A stretch of 64,000 nucleotides of DNA from Streptomyces cinnabarinus (GCF_027270315.1 NZ_CP114413.1:2728001-2792000), one strand, 5' to 3'; counted from the stretch's first letter, positions 25,617 through 33,808 are shown. Notes: generated from the letters alone by a model not told the origin. A program made the numbers and translations.

Positions 25617-26717
25617 TCAGGTGAGCCGCGTCACGGGCACCCGCCGGAAGACGATCCGCTCGTAGGCGCCGAAGTCGCCCGTCTCGTAGAGGAGTCCGAC
25701 GGTGCCGGCGTCGATTTGGACCAGGTCGGAGTAGGCGGCGGGCAGGCCGTCGACGGTGACGCCGGGGCGCCAGGTGGTGCCGGAGTCGGTGGAGACGCGG
25801 ATCGTCATCAGGGCGCGGCCGTCGGGGAAGGCGGGGCCGGAGAAGAGCAGCAGATCGGGGTCGCGGAGCTGGAGGACGCTCGCCTCGCAGACGGGGCCGT
25901 CGAGTCCGGCCTGGGGGCGGAAGGGGTGGTGGAGGGTCCGCCCGCCGTCCCTGGAGTGGGCGTCGGCGCGGTTGCCGGGGGACGGGGAGTCGTTGCGGGT
26001 GTTGAAGTAGACGCGGCCGTCGGGGAGTTCGGCCGCGGTGGTCTCGTTGACGTTGATGTAGCCGTTGGTGTTCTCGTCCAGGTACCCGAGCGACCAGGTG
26101 GCGCCCCGGTCGTCGCTGAGCAGGCAGTGGCCGCTGTTGTACTTGGCCTCGGTGCCGGTGTCTGTGCCGGTGGGCGGGAGGGTGTGGTTGGCGGGGACGA
26201 CGATCCGGCCGGTGCGGAGCTGGAGGGCGTGGCCCGGGGTGGTGGCGTACCAGCGCCAGCCGGGCTTCTTGACGGACTCGGTGATCTCCCGCGGCTTGGA
26301 CCAGCTGACCCCGTCGTCATCACTGTGCTGCACCCACACGCGGCGCCCGTCGGCGTCGGAGACCTCGCCGCGCAGGATGGCGGCCTCGGAGGCGGACGCG
26401 GCGGAGCGGACGTGGACGAGGAGGATCCGCCCGGTGTCGAGGACGACGGGGGCGGGGTTGCCGGCCAGGTCGACTCCGTTGCTGGCGGCGACCGTCAGCG
26501 GACCCCACGTCCGGCCACCGTCCGTCGACCGCTTCAGCACGATGTCGATATGCCCCCAGTCACGGGCGGACTCCACCCGCCCCTCACAGAAGGCGAGGAG
26601 AGTACCCGCGCCGCTGACGACGACGGCCGGGATCCGGAAACTGGCGTAACCCTCGCGTCCCGCACGGAAGGGGACGGAGGCGGGCAGGGCGGCGGATGCA
26701 GACATGTCGTACCGCAT
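25617..26717 (-). CDS. Sialidase/neuraminidase-fold (BNR repeat) protein, no signal peptide
   Basis: 366 residues forming a six-blade propeller. The FRIP motif is GREGYASFRIPAVVVSGAGT (substrate arginine) and five Asp-boxes are visible: STDGGRTW, SDDDGVSW, SDDRGATW, SRDGGRT and STDSGTTW. A further arginine is in RTGRIVVPANH and the nucleophile region is at YSDLVQI and GLLYETGDFG. The family hydrolyses terminal sialic acids or related sugars. There is no signal peptide, whereas most bacterial sialidases are secreted, so the substrate may be intracellular. Start uncertain (ATG 26717 or 26705; neither has a good Shine–Dalgarno). Confidence 0.85.
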   Translation of the reverse strand: MRYDMSASAALPASVPFRAGREGYASFRIPAVVVSGAGTLLAFCEGRVESARDWGHIDIVLKRSTDGGRTWGPLTVAASNGVDLAGNPAPVVLDTGRILLVHVRSAASASEAAILRGEVSDADGRRVWVQHSDDDGVSWSKPREITESVKKPGWRWYATTPGHALQLRTGRIVVPANHTLPPTGTDTGTEAKYNSGHCLLSDDRGATWSLGYLDENTNGYINVNETTAAELPDGRVYFNTRNDSPSPGNRADAHSRDGGRTLHHPFRPQAGLDGPVCEASVLQLRDPDLLLFSGPAFPDGRALMTIRVSTDSGTTWRPGVTVDGLPAAYSDLVQIDAGTVGLLYETGDFGAYERIVFRRVPVTRLT

Positions 26718-26783
26718 GCCCAGGTTGGGCGAATTCAGGGTGAACCGGCGGTCACGAGTGGCGCGGTGCGGCAGGATGCGGCC

Positions 26784-27386
26784 ATGGACGCCGTACGGGT
26801 CGCGCTGCTGCGCGAAGTGCTCGCCGGGACCGAGTGGTTGGGGGCCACCCGGCGGTTCGCGGGCGTGCTGCGGGGCTCGGTGGTCTCGCACGGCGGCGGG
26901 CTGCTGCTGGTCGGCACCCCGGACCACGAGCCGTGGCATCTGGCGGCCCATCTGGTCGACGAGGCCGCCTGGTCGGGGACGCCCGAGCTGACCCCGACAC
27001 TGGTACGGCAGGACGCGCGCGCCTCGGATCCGGCGCATCTGGCGGTCGGGCTGGGCCGGTTGGCGGCGGCGCGGCGGGGGGAGACGCTGCTGGTGGTGTC
27101 GCCGCAGGGGCCGGGCCCGGCGCTGCTGGAGCGGGTCCATGACGCCCGTCGGGCCGGGGCGACGGTACTGGCACTGGGCCCCGGCGAGGGTGACCTGGTG
27201 ACGATGGCCCACGAGTCACTGGCCGTGCCGGAGGGCACGGACCTCGACCTGGACACGGTGCAGCACCTGGTGAGCGCGGCGGCCGGCGAGAACGCGGTGC
27301 CCTCCGGGCGGGGGCGCGGCCGCTTCCGGGACCGCCTGTCCCGGTTGGCGGAGTCCTTGACGGCACCGCCGCCGGCGCGGTGGTGA
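26784..27386 (+). CDS. Conserved hypothetical with SIS-like (sugar isomerase) fold features
   Basis: 200 residues. The central part GGGLLLVGTPDHEPWHLAAH and TLLVVSPQGPGPALLERVHD–ARRAGATVLALGPGEGDLV–HESLAVPEGTDLD resembles the strand-helix series of SIS domains, which bind phosphosugars: a ‘beta-Ser-x-Gly, then alpha, then ATVLALG’ layout. I infer this from pattern only. The C-terminus is Arg/Pro-rich. The ATG at 26784 has AGGAT nine bases before. It is divergent from the sialidase-fold gene, so both may share a 66-base promoter region. Confidence 0.6.
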   Translation: MDAVRVALLREVLAGTEWLGATRRFAGVLRGSVVSHGGGLLLVGTPDHEPWHLAAHLVDEAAWSGTPELTPTLVRQDARASDPAHLAVGLGRLAAARRGETLLVVSPQGPGPALLERVHDARRAGATVLALGPGEGDLVTMAHESLAVPEGTDLDLDTVQHLVSAAAGENAVPSGRGRGRFRDRLSRLAESLTAPPPARW

Positions 27387-27455
27387 GGGCCTCGCAGCAG
27401 TAGCTGACAAAAAGAAGTTGCCCCGGTCTCCGGCCGCTGCGGACGATGACTCCTC

Positions 27456-28739
27456 GTGGCTTCCTTCCTCCCCGACCTCACCCCCTGGCACGCCTCCGTC
27501 GACTTCCGGCGGCTGTGGCTGTCAGGACTGATCTCCAACTTCGGCAGCTTTCTGACGTTCGTGGCGCTGCCGGTGCAGATCAAGGAGCTGACCGGCTCCG
27601 CGGCGGCCGTCGGGGCGATCGGGGCGGTGGAGCTGATCCCGCTGATCGTGTTCGGGCTGTACGGCGGCGCCCTCGCCGACGCGATGGACAAGCGCGGGCT
27701 GATCATCTGGACCGAGGCGGGGCAGGGGGTGCTCAGCGCGGCGCTGCTGGTGAACGCGCTGCTGCCGGAGCCCGCCGTATGGCCGCTGTACGTGGTGGCC
27801 GCGCTGTCCTCGGCGCTGGTGTCCGTGCAGCGCCCGGCGCTGGACTCGCTGTGGCCGCGGATCGTGGCCCATGAGCACCTCCCGGCCGCCGCCTCCCTCA
27901 ACGCCCTGCGCTGGACGGTCGGCGGGGTCGCGGGCCCGGCGCTGGCGGGTGTGGTGGTGGCGTACGCGGGCCTGGGCTGGGCCTACGCCGCCGATCTGCT
28001 GACCTTCGCCGTCTCCGTCGTACTGATCATTCCGCTGGCCTCCTCCCCCGCCGCGCACGAGGCGGCGAAGCCCTCGCTGAAGGCCATCGCGGAGGGCGCC
28101 CGGTACGCGTGGGGCCGCAAGGAGCTGCTCGGCACCTACGCGATCGACCTGGCCGCGATGTTCCTGGCGATGCCGCTGGCGGTGCTGCCGTTCCTGGCGG
28201 ACGAGCTGGACGCCGAGTGGTCGCTGGGGCTGATGTACGCGGCGGTGCCGTTCGGTTCGCTGCTGGTGAGCGTGAGCAGCGGCTGGACCGGGCGGATCCA
28301 TCGGCACGGGCGGATGGTGGTGCTGGCGGCGGCGCTGTGGGGCGTGGCGATCGCGGCCGCGGGCGTGGTGGGCAACGTGTGGCTGGTGCTGCTGTTCCTG
28401 GCCGTGGCGGGCGGCTGCGACATGGTCAGCGGGATCTTCCGCGGGGTGATGTGGAACCAGACGATCCCGGACGAGCTGCGCGGGCGGCTCGCCGGGATCG
28501 AGTTGCTGTCGTACTCCGTCGGACCGACCCTCGGCCAGGTCAGGTCGGGCGGGTTCGCCGCGTGGTGGGGCGTGCGGGCGTCGGTGTGGTCGGGCGGACT
28601 GCTGTGCGCCGGGGCGGTGGGGCTGCTGGCGCTGTGCCTGCCGAAGCTGATGACGTACGACGCCCGGACGAGCGAGCATGCGAAGGGCGTGCGCGAACAG
28701 CGGGCCGCCGCCCAGGCGCAGGCGCCCTTGGGGGCCTGA
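27456..28739 (+). CDS. MFS exporter, EntS-like family
   Basis: 427 residues with about 12 transmembrane helices. It starts FLPDLTPWHASVDFRRLWLS, a family-typical amphipathic N-terminus, then FGSFLTFVALPVQIKELTGS and the loop motif GLYGGALADAMDKRGLIIWT. The TM5 region (LNALRWTVGGVAGPALAGVV) and Ala/Gln-rich tail match the EntS/multidrug group that includes the enterobactin exporter. GTG start at 27456. Whether it exports a siderophore is unproven, but the iron island begins about 1.3 kb downstream. Confidence 0.85.
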   Translation: MASFLPDLTPWHASVDFRRLWLSGLISNFGSFLTFVALPVQIKELTGSAAAVGAIGAVELIPLIVFGLYGGALADAMDKRGLIIWTEAGQGVLSAALLVNALLPEPAVWPLYVVAALSSALVSVQRPALDSLWPRIVAHEHLPAAASLNALRWTVGGVAGPALAGVVVAYAGLGWAYAADLLTFAVSVVLIIPLASSPAAHEAAKPSLKAIAEGARYAWGRKELLGTYAIDLAAMFLAMPLAVLPFLADELDAEWSLGLMYAAVPFGSLLVSVSSGWTGRIHRHGRMVVLAAALWGVAIAAAGVVGNVWLVLLFLAVAGGCDMVSGIFRGVMWNQTIPDELRGRLAGIELLSYSVGPTLGQVRSGGFAAWWGVRASVWSGGLLCAGAVGLLALCLPKLMTYDARTSEHAKGVREQRAAAQAQAPLGA

Positions 28740-28970
28740 TCAGTCGTCGTCGGTGCCCGTCCTGGGGGCGTCGTGCCACTTGGGGTCGTTCTCCCACTCG
28801 AGGTTGCGCTCGCGGGCGGTCTCCATCGCGTGCTCGGCCTCCGCGCGGGAGTCGTACGGGCCGAACCGGTCCTTGCCGGGGCAGTCCGGACCCTCCTCGA
28901 CCTTCTTGTGCTCCAGGCAGTAGTACCACTCGCCCGGCTTGCCGACCGTGCGCTTCTTGAACAACGGCAT
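28740..28970 (-). CDS. Small acidic conserved protein
   Basis: 76 residues, charged, with EWYYCLEHKKVEEGPDCPGK and RFGPYDSRAEAEHAMETARE. Two cysteines 10 apart and a histidine could bind a metal, and the second half resembles the helix of SPOR-like or sporulation-associated small proteins, but I do not recognise it firmly. GAGGAG lies six bases before the ATG at 28970, supporting expression. Its stop abuts the exporter gene stop; the divergent map gene starts 58 bases away. Confidence 0.65.
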   Translation of the reverse strand: MPLFKKRTVGKPGEWYYCLEHKKVEEGPDCPGKDRFGPYDSRAEAEHAMETARERNLEWENDPKWHDAPRTGTDDD

Positions 28971-29028
28971 GACCTGCTCCTCTCGCAGGGAACATGTTCC
29001 CCCACGGCGGCTCGTTAGACTCGCTGGC

Positions 29029-29886
29029 ATGTCTGGCCAGTCGCTGCTCGTACCAGGGGAGCTGTCTCCCATCCGTTCCGTACCCGGAAACATCCGGCGC
29101 CCCGAGTACGTCGGCAAGCCCGCGCCGACTCCGTACACGGGTCCCGAGGTGCAGACCCCGGAGACCGTCGAGGCGATGCGGGTCGCGGGGCGGATCGCCG
29201 CGCGGGCGATGGCCGAGGCGGCGAAGCTGATCGCACCGGGCGTCACCACGGACGAACTGGACAAGGTGGCGCACGACTACATGTGCGACCACGGCGCCTA
29301 CCCCTCGACGCTCGGCTACCGCAGCTTCCCGAAGTCCCTGTGCACCAGCGTCAACGAGGTCATCTGCCACGGCATTCCGGACTCCACGGTGCTGCGGGAC
29401 GGCGACATCATCAACCTCGACGTGACGGCGTACATCGGCGGGGTGCACGGCGACAACAACGCCACGTACCTGGTCGGCGAGGTCGACGAGGAGAGCCGGC
29501 TGCTGGTGGAGCGGACCCGGGAGTCCCTGAACCGGGCGATCAAGGCGGTCAAGCCGGGCCGGCAGATCAACATCATCGGCCGGGTGATCGAGTCGTACGC
29601 CAAGCGCTTCGGGTACGGCGTGGTCCGGGACTTCACCGGCCACGGCATCAACTCGTCGTTCCACTCGGGCCTGATCATCCCGCACTACGACAGCCCGCAC
29701 GCGACGACGGTGATCCAGCCCGGGATGACCTTCACGATCGAGCCGATGCTGACGCTGGGCACGCACGAGTACGACATGTGGGACGACGGCTGGACGGTCG
29801 TGACCAAGGACCGCAAGCGCACGGCGCAGTTCGAGCACACGCTGGTGGTGACGGAGACGGGGGCGGAGATCCTTACGCTGCCGTAG
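29029..29886 (+). CDS. map: Type I methionine aminopeptidase
   Basis: 285 residues. It removes initiator methionine from nascent proteins in the cytosol. The five metal ligands are placed as in the pita-bread fold: Asp in GDIINLDVTAYIGG, Asp in VHGDNNATYLVG, His in VRDFTGHGINSSFHSG, Glu in MTFTIEPMLTLG and Glu in AQFEHTLVV. An N-terminal extension of about 40 residues with a PxPYTGPEVQTPE motif is typical of actinobacterial MAPs. The ATG at 29029 has a TTAGACT-like -10 about ten bases upstream and no Shine–Dalgarno, suggesting a leaderless message. Confidence 0.96.
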   Translation: MSGQSLLVPGELSPIRSVPGNIRRPEYVGKPAPTPYTGPEVQTPETVEAMRVAGRIAARAMAEAAKLIAPGVTTDELDKVAHDYMCDHGAYPSTLGYRSFPKSLCTSVNEVICHGIPDSTVLRDGDIINLDVTAYIGGVHGDNNATYLVGEVDEESRLLVERTRESLNRAIKAVKPGRQINIIGRVIESYAKRFGYGVVRDFTGHGINSSFHSGLIIPHYDSPHATTVIQPGMTFTIEPMLTLGTHEYDMWDDGWTVVTKDRKRTAQFEHTLVVTETGAEILTLP

Positions 29887-29902
29887 CCCTCCGGGGCCCC
29901 GA

Positions 29903-29934
29903 GGCCCGTCCCCTGATGGGGGCGGGTCTTTTCT
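29903..29934 (+). terminator. map terminator
   Basis: CCCGTCCCC–TGAT–GGGGGCGGG hairpin followed by TCTTTTCTTG, closer to a classical intrinsic terminator than most in this window. It separates map from the iron-regulated haem oxygenase promoter. Confidence 0.7.
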
Positions 29935-29974
29935 TGTACGCTTTTACCGACAGGGCGTCGGCAAACCTATTGAC

Positions 29975-29993
29975 TTAGGTAAGCCTTACCTTA
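29975..29993 (+). promoter_or_regulatory. Iron box (IdeR/DmdR1 site) of haem oxygenase
   Basis: TTAGGTAAGCCTTACCTTA is a 19-bp dyad close to the DtxR-family consensus TTAGGTTAGGCTAACCTAA. It ends 13 bases before the start at 30007 and overlaps the likely transcription start, so iron-loaded DmdR1/IdeR should repress. Confidence 0.85.
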
Positions 29994-30006
29994 GAGGATG
30001 GCCGCC

Positions 30007-30654
30007 ATGGACTCCTTCTCGACCGTCATCCGCACCGCCTCGCACGAGCAGCATGTGGAGGCGGAGACCTCGACGTTCATGAGCGATCTGCTCGGCGGGC
30101 GCCTCGGCGTCGACGCGTACGCGCGCTACACCGAGCAACTGTGGTTCGTCTACGAGGCGCTGGAGAGCGGAGCCGAGCGGCTGGCGTCGGATCCGGTGAC
30201 CGGGCCGTTCATCCAGCCGGAGCTGTTCCGGCTGACGGCGCTGGAGCGGGACCTCGCGCATCTGCGGGGTCCGGAGTGGCGAGCGGGCGTGACGGCGCTG
30301 CCCGCGACGCGCGCGTACGCGGACCGGGTCCGGGAGTGCGCCGCGACCTGGCCCGCGGGTTACATCGCCCACCACTACACCCGCTACCTCGGGGACCTCT
30401 CCGGCGGCCAGATCATCCGCGACAAGGCGGAGCGGACCTGGGGCTTCGAGAAGAAGGGCGACGGCGTCCGCTTCTACGTCTTCGAGGGCATCACCAACCC
30501 CGCGGCCTTCAAGCGGTCCTACCGCGAACTCCTGGACGGGGTACGGGCGGACGACCTGGAGAAGCAGCGGATCGTGACGGAGTGCAAGAAGGCGTTCGCG
30601 CTGAACACCGCGGTGTTCCGGGCGCTGGGTGAGGAGTTCCCGCTGTCGGCGTGA
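30007..30654 (+). CDS. hmuO: Biliverdin-producing haem oxygenase
   Basis: 215 residues. It opens haem to biliverdin, CO and free Fe2+ to release iron. The proximal haem histidine lies in RTASHEQHVEAETSTFM near residue 17; the distal helix is YTRYLGDLSGGQIIRDKAER with the glycine-rich kink required for O2 binding. Start chosen at 30007, behind AGAGGA; an ATG at 29998 overlaps that site. The iron box directly upstream, and the haem and iron transport genes that follow, define an iron-scavenging island. Confidence 0.95.
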   Translation: MDSFSTVIRTASHEQHVEAETSTFMSDLLGGRLGVDAYARYTEQLWFVYEALESGAERLASDPVTGPFIQPELFRLTALERDLAHLRGPEWRAGVTALPATRAYADRVRECAATWPAGYIAHHYTRYLGDLSGGQIIRDKAERTWGFEKKGDGVRFYVFEGITNPAAFKRSYRELLDGVRADDLEKQRIVTECKKAFALNTAVFRALGEEFPLSA

Positions 30655-30678
30655 GTGCGGTCGGGGCGAGCTGAGGGC

Positions 30679-31323
30679 TCAGCGTTCCAGGTAGACCCGT
30701 CCCCCGAGTTCCACCCAGCCTCCGGGCTGCGGTGCCGTCAGGAGCTGGGAGCCCGAGCCCTGGGTGATGTTGAGGGCGCGGCCTAGCTGTTCCGTCAGCA
30801 GGATCGCGGCCGCTCCGGTGGCCTCGTCCTCGTCGATGCCGTCGCCCCGGCCGGGGAAGCCACGTGCGCGGATCCGGCCCGCGGACTCGTCCTCCCACGC
30901 CCAGGCGTAGATCCACTCGCCGGGCGGCGGCACGGGCAGCGCGTCGACCTCCGCCGCCGTCGGGTACCGCTTCAGCGTCCGCGGCGGCGCCCACTCCGCC
31001 CGTGCCTCGATCCAGCAGAACTCCCCGTCCTGCCGGGCCCCGACCACCCCGGCGGGCGTGACCAGTTCGGGCACGTCCAGCAGCCAGGCCGCCCCGACGC
31101 AGGGGTAACCGGCGAACGGCAGCCGCGTGCTGGGGGTGTAGATGTCGATGACGCCCCGCTCGGGGTCGTCCACGAACACCGTCTCGCTGAAGCCCAGTTT
31201 GGCGGCGAGCGCCTGCCGCTCCTCGCGCTCGGGCAGCACGGAGCCCTCGCGGACGACACCCAGTTCGTTGCCGTATCCGCCGCGCGGGCCGCAGAACACC
31301 CGGAGCACGTCGTAGTCAGTCAC
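30679..31323 (-). CDS. PhzF-family isomerase-like protein
   Basis: About 214 residues with the diaminopimelate-epimerase-like fold of PhzF. The motifs are YGNELGVVREGSVL (GNELGVV replaces GNPTGVV), LGFSETVFVDD, RLPFAGYPCVGAAWLL and EDEATGAAAILLTEQLG. PhzF proteins isomerise or protonate small acids; most genomic copies have no known substrate. It is shorter than typical (about 260–280). Start uncertain: GTG at 31323 used, TTG at 31335 possible. It is divergent from the haem transporter and is probably unrelated to phenazine synthesis. Confidence 0.75.
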   Translation of the reverse strand: MTDYDVLRVFCGPRGGYGNELGVVREGSVLPEREERQALAAKLGFSETVFVDDPERGVIDIYTPSTRLPFAGYPCVGAAWLLDVPELVTPAGVVGARQDGEFCWIEARAEWAPPRTLKRYPTAAEVDALPVPPPGEWIYAWAWEDESAGRIRARGFPGRGDGIDEDEATGAAAILLTEQLGRALNITQGSGSQLLTAPQPGGWVELGGRVYLER

Positions 31324-31388
31324 GGGGGCATTCAAACATCACTCGGGCGGTGAGGTGACTTCGAGCCATCCAGCGGCTTCCTGTCGAA

Positions 31389-31407
31389 TTAGGCAAGGCT
31401 AACCTAA
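31389..31407 (+). promoter_or_regulatory. Iron box upstream of the haem transporter
   Basis: TTAGGCAAGGCTAACCTAA matches the DtxR-family consensus at 17 of 19 positions. It lies only eight bases upstream of the GTG of the 14-codon remnant and 50 bases before the permease start. Confidence 0.88.
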
Positions 31408-31415
31408 TCAAACTC

Positions 31416-31460
31416 GTGGAGCGGTTCCAGCAGCTCTTCTACAAGGACGGTGCCGGGTGA
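31416..31460 (+). pseudogene. 14-codon 3' remnant, probably of the haem-binding protein gene
   Basis: An open frame encodes VERFQQLFYKDGAG and stops with TGA overlapping the permease GTG (GTGA). That is how the last codons of an upstream operon gene normally meet the next gene. No ribosome-binding site precedes it, and the iron box ends eight bases before. HmuTUV operons elsewhere begin with a substrate-binding lipoprotein, absent here. I infer that a deletion joined the operon promoter to the end of hmuT. Alternatively it is a tiny leader peptide. Confidence 0.45.
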
Positions 31461-32548
31461 CGGTGTTGGAGAAGGCGGAGTCGGCTGCGCCCCGGGCGGC
31501 GGAGACTCCGGGACGCGGGCCCCGTACGGCCGCCTGGCTGCTGACGGCGGTGCTGGTCCTCGCCCTGCTCGTCCTGGTGCCGGTCGCGGCGGGGACCGGA
31601 GCCTATCCGGTGCCGGTGGGTGAGGTGCTCGCCTCCGTGCAGCACCGGATCGGGCTCGGTGGAAGGGAGTTGGACCGGGTGGCGGAGTCGGTGCTGTGGA
31701 ACGTGCGGTTCCCGCGTATCGTCCTCGCGCTGCTCATCGGGGCCTCGCTGGGGTGTGCCGGGGCGCTGATGCAGGGCGTGTTCGGCAACCCGCTCGCCGA
31801 GCCGGGGGTCATCGGGATCTCCTCGGGCGCGGCGGTGGGGGCGGTGGCGTCGATCGCGCTCGGGCTGAACTTCCTCGGGACGTGGACGGTTTCGGTGGCG
31901 GCGTTCGTGACGGGGCTCGTGACGGTGCTGCTGGTGTATGTGCTGTCCCGGTCCGGGGGGCGTACGGAGGTCGTGACGCTGATCCTGACCGGCATCGCGG
32001 TGAACGCGTTCGCGGGGGCGGTGATCGGGCTGTTCCTGTTCTTCGCGGACGCGGCGGCGATCCAGCAGATCACGTTCTGGCAGCTCGGGTCGTTGTCGCA
32101 GGCGACGTGGCCGAAGGTGGTGGCGGTGCTGCCGTGCGCTGCGCTGGGCTTGGGGGTGGCTCCTTTGTACGCCCGTCGCCTGGACCTGCTGTCGCTGGGC
32201 GAGCGTCCGGCGCGGCACCTGGGTGTGGACGTCGAACGGCTCCGTATCACGCTGGTCTTCGTCATCGCGCTGCTGACGGCGGCGGCGGTGAGTGTCTCCG
32301 GGATCATCAGCTTCGTGGGGCTCGTCGTCCCTCATCTGCTGCGGATGGCTGTGGGGCCGGGGCATCGGTTCCTGGTGCCGGCCAGTGCGCTGCTGGGGGC
32401 GCTGGTGCTGTTGGCGGCGGATCTGGCGTCCCGCACGATGGCTGCGCCGGCGGAGTTGCCGCTGGGTGTTCTCACGGCTCTGCTGGGCAGCCCGTTCTTC
32501 TTCTGGTTGCTGCGTCGGACTCGGCGGCGGCATGGGGGGTGGGCGTAG
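31457..32548 (+). CDS. hmuU: FecCD/BtuC-family permease, haem or siderophore importer
   Basis: 363 residues with ten predicted transmembrane helices. Family signatures: LWNVRFPRIVLALLIGASLG, CAGALMQGVFGNPLAEPGVI, GISSGAAVGAVASIAL, LILTGIAVNAFAGAV and ISFVGLVVPHLLRMAVGPGH (ATPase contact loop). The GTG start overlaps the remnant's TGA. With the ATPase at 32898 it should import haem or a ferric siderophore; the haem oxygenase next door favours haem. No binding-protein gene is present in the operon. Confidence 0.9.
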   Translation: MTVLEKAESAAPRAAETPGRGPRTAAWLLTAVLVLALLVLVPVAAGTGAYPVPVGEVLASVQHRIGLGGRELDRVAESVLWNVRFPRIVLALLIGASLGCAGALMQGVFGNPLAEPGVIGISSGAAVGAVASIALGLNFLGTWTVSVAAFVTGLVTVLLVYVLSRSGGRTEVVTLILTGIAVNAFAGAVIGLFLFFADAAAIQQITFWQLGSLSQATWPKVVAVLPCAALGLGVAPLYARRLDLLSLGERPARHLGVDVERLRITLVFVIALLTAAAVSVSGIISFVGLVVPHLLRMAVGPGHRFLVPASALLGALVLLAADLASRTMAAPAELPLGVLTALLGSPFFFWLLRRTRRRHGGWA

Positions 32549-32560
32549 GGGGTTGCCTGC

Positions 32561-32832
32561 CGGGTGCGGGTGGGTGGGGGCTGGTCGCGCAGTTCCCTGC
32601 GCCCCTGGGGGAACCGGCCTCGCCCCAACTTCTACGGCTCGCTCAGTCTCCGTGCGTCGCATCGATGTCGGGTGCGGGTGGGTGGGGGCTGGTCGCGCAG
32701 TTCCCCGCGCCCCTGGGGGAACCGGGCTCGCTCAGTCTTCGCCCACCTGCCGCTTCTATGTCGGGTGCGGGTGCGTGGGGGCCGGCCCCGCAGTTCCCCG
32801 CGCCCCTGGGGAGACCTGCCTCGCCCCGACTT
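32561..32832 (+). repeat. Three tandem copies of a 70–75-bp hairpin-like Streptomyces repeat
   Basis: Each copy begins CGGGTGCGGGTG(G/C)GTGGGGG and contains CGCAGTTCC(C/T)(C/T)GCGCCCCTGGGG. Copies start at 32561, 32669 and 32762 (periods 108 and 93). The core recalls an abundant intergenic repeat in Streptomyces genomes. This block fills the 349-base gap between hmuU and hmuV, genes normally only a few bases apart. No coding content. Confidence 0.8.
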
Positions 32833-32897
32833 CCATGACCCCTCGGCCGAATGAATCCCCGCCCCCGTCATCCCCATCCCACCGAAGAGGCCCGCCC

Positions 32898-33719
32898 ATG
32901 AGACTCCTCCGCCCCCGGCCCACTCCCCCACCCCCCGCCGCGCCCGGTGACGTCCTTGCCGAGGCCGAGAGTCTCCGTGTCCGGCTCGGGGCCCGGGACG
33001 TCCTCCACGGAGTCGATATCCGGGTCCGTGCCGGAGAGGTGCTCGCTCTCGTCGGGCCCAATGGTGCCGGTAAGTCCACGCTGCTCGGTGCGCTCGCCGC
33101 CGACACCCCGGCCGACGGGGGCGTCGTACGGATTCATGGGCGCCCCGCCACGGAGTGGTCCGCCCCCGAGCTCGCCCTGCGCCGGGCCGTGCTGCCGCAG
33201 GCCGCCGCGCTCAGCTTTCCCTTCTCCGTGGAGGACGTCGTGCGGATGGGGCGGGCGCCCTGGACTGCGCTCGGCGCGGAGGATGATGACGCCGCCGTCG
33301 CTGAAGCGATGAAGGCCACCGACGTGGTCGAATTTGCGCCACGTTCGTTCTCCGCGCTCAGCGGTGGTGAGCGTGCCCGCGTCGCGCTGGCCCGGGTGCT
33401 CGCCCAGCGTGCGCCCCTGTTGCTACTGGACGAGCCCACCGCCGCTCTGGACCTCCGGCACCAGGAACTGGTGCTCCGGGTATGTCGGGAGCGCGCGGCG
33501 GCCGGGGACGCCGTTGTCGTCGTGCTGCATGATCTGGGGCTCGCCGCCGCCTACGCCCACCGCGTCGCCGTACTCCGCACCGGCCGGGTTGCCGCCGATG
33601 GTCCGCCCGCGCAGGTCTTCTCCGAGGAACTGCTGTCCGAGGTCTACGAACAGGCCGTTGAAGTGCTCGCCCATCCTCGGACCGGCGCCCTCCTCGTCAC
33701 CCCTCGCCGGAATCTTTGA
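32898..33719 (+). CDS. hmuV: Haem/siderophore ABC transporter ATP-binding subunit
   Basis: 273 residues. Walker A GPNGAGKSTLLGAL (53–66), Q-loop LPQAAALSFPFSVEDVVRMG, signature FSALSGGERARVALARVLAQ, Walker B LLLLDEPTAALDLRHQ, then the switch His in VVVLHDLGLAAAYAHRVAVL. The HmuV/FecE family drives haem or siderophore uptake through HmuU-type permeases. The N-terminus is Pro-rich (RPRPTPPPPAAPGD). The ATG at 32898 has GAAGAGG 9–11 bases upstream. Confidence 0.93.
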   Translation: MRLLRPRPTPPPPAAPGDVLAEAESLRVRLGARDVLHGVDIRVRAGEVLALVGPNGAGKSTLLGALAADTPADGGVVRIHGRPATEWSAPELALRRAVLPQAAALSFPFSVEDVVRMGRAPWTALGAEDDDAAVAEAMKATDVVEFAPRSFSALSGGERARVALARVLAQRAPLLLLDEPTAALDLRHQELVLRVCRERAAAGDAVVVVLHDLGLAAAYAHRVAVLRTGRVAADGPPAQVFSEELLSEVYEQAVEVLAHPRTGALLVTPRRNL

Positions 33720-33789
33720 CTCCCCTTTGACCTACCTGTGGCCGCGCTTGACCAAATCATGACACCACTTTTGAGCCACCGTAAGTACG

Positions 33790-33808
33790 TTAGGTGAGCC
33801 TCACCTAC
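33790..33808 (+). promoter_or_regulatory. Iron box upstream of the efe operon
   Basis: TTAGGTGAGCCTCACCTAC, a 19-bp dyad, agrees with the DtxR-family iron box at about 15 of 19 positions and is located 36 bases before the efeO ATG. The efe genes should be repressed when iron is plentiful. Confidence 0.85.

Noticed and set aside
32332..32931. Frames running through the tandem repeats between hmuU and hmuV
   Set aside because: They translate the repeat units (Gly/Arg/Trp repeats) and have no independent support.
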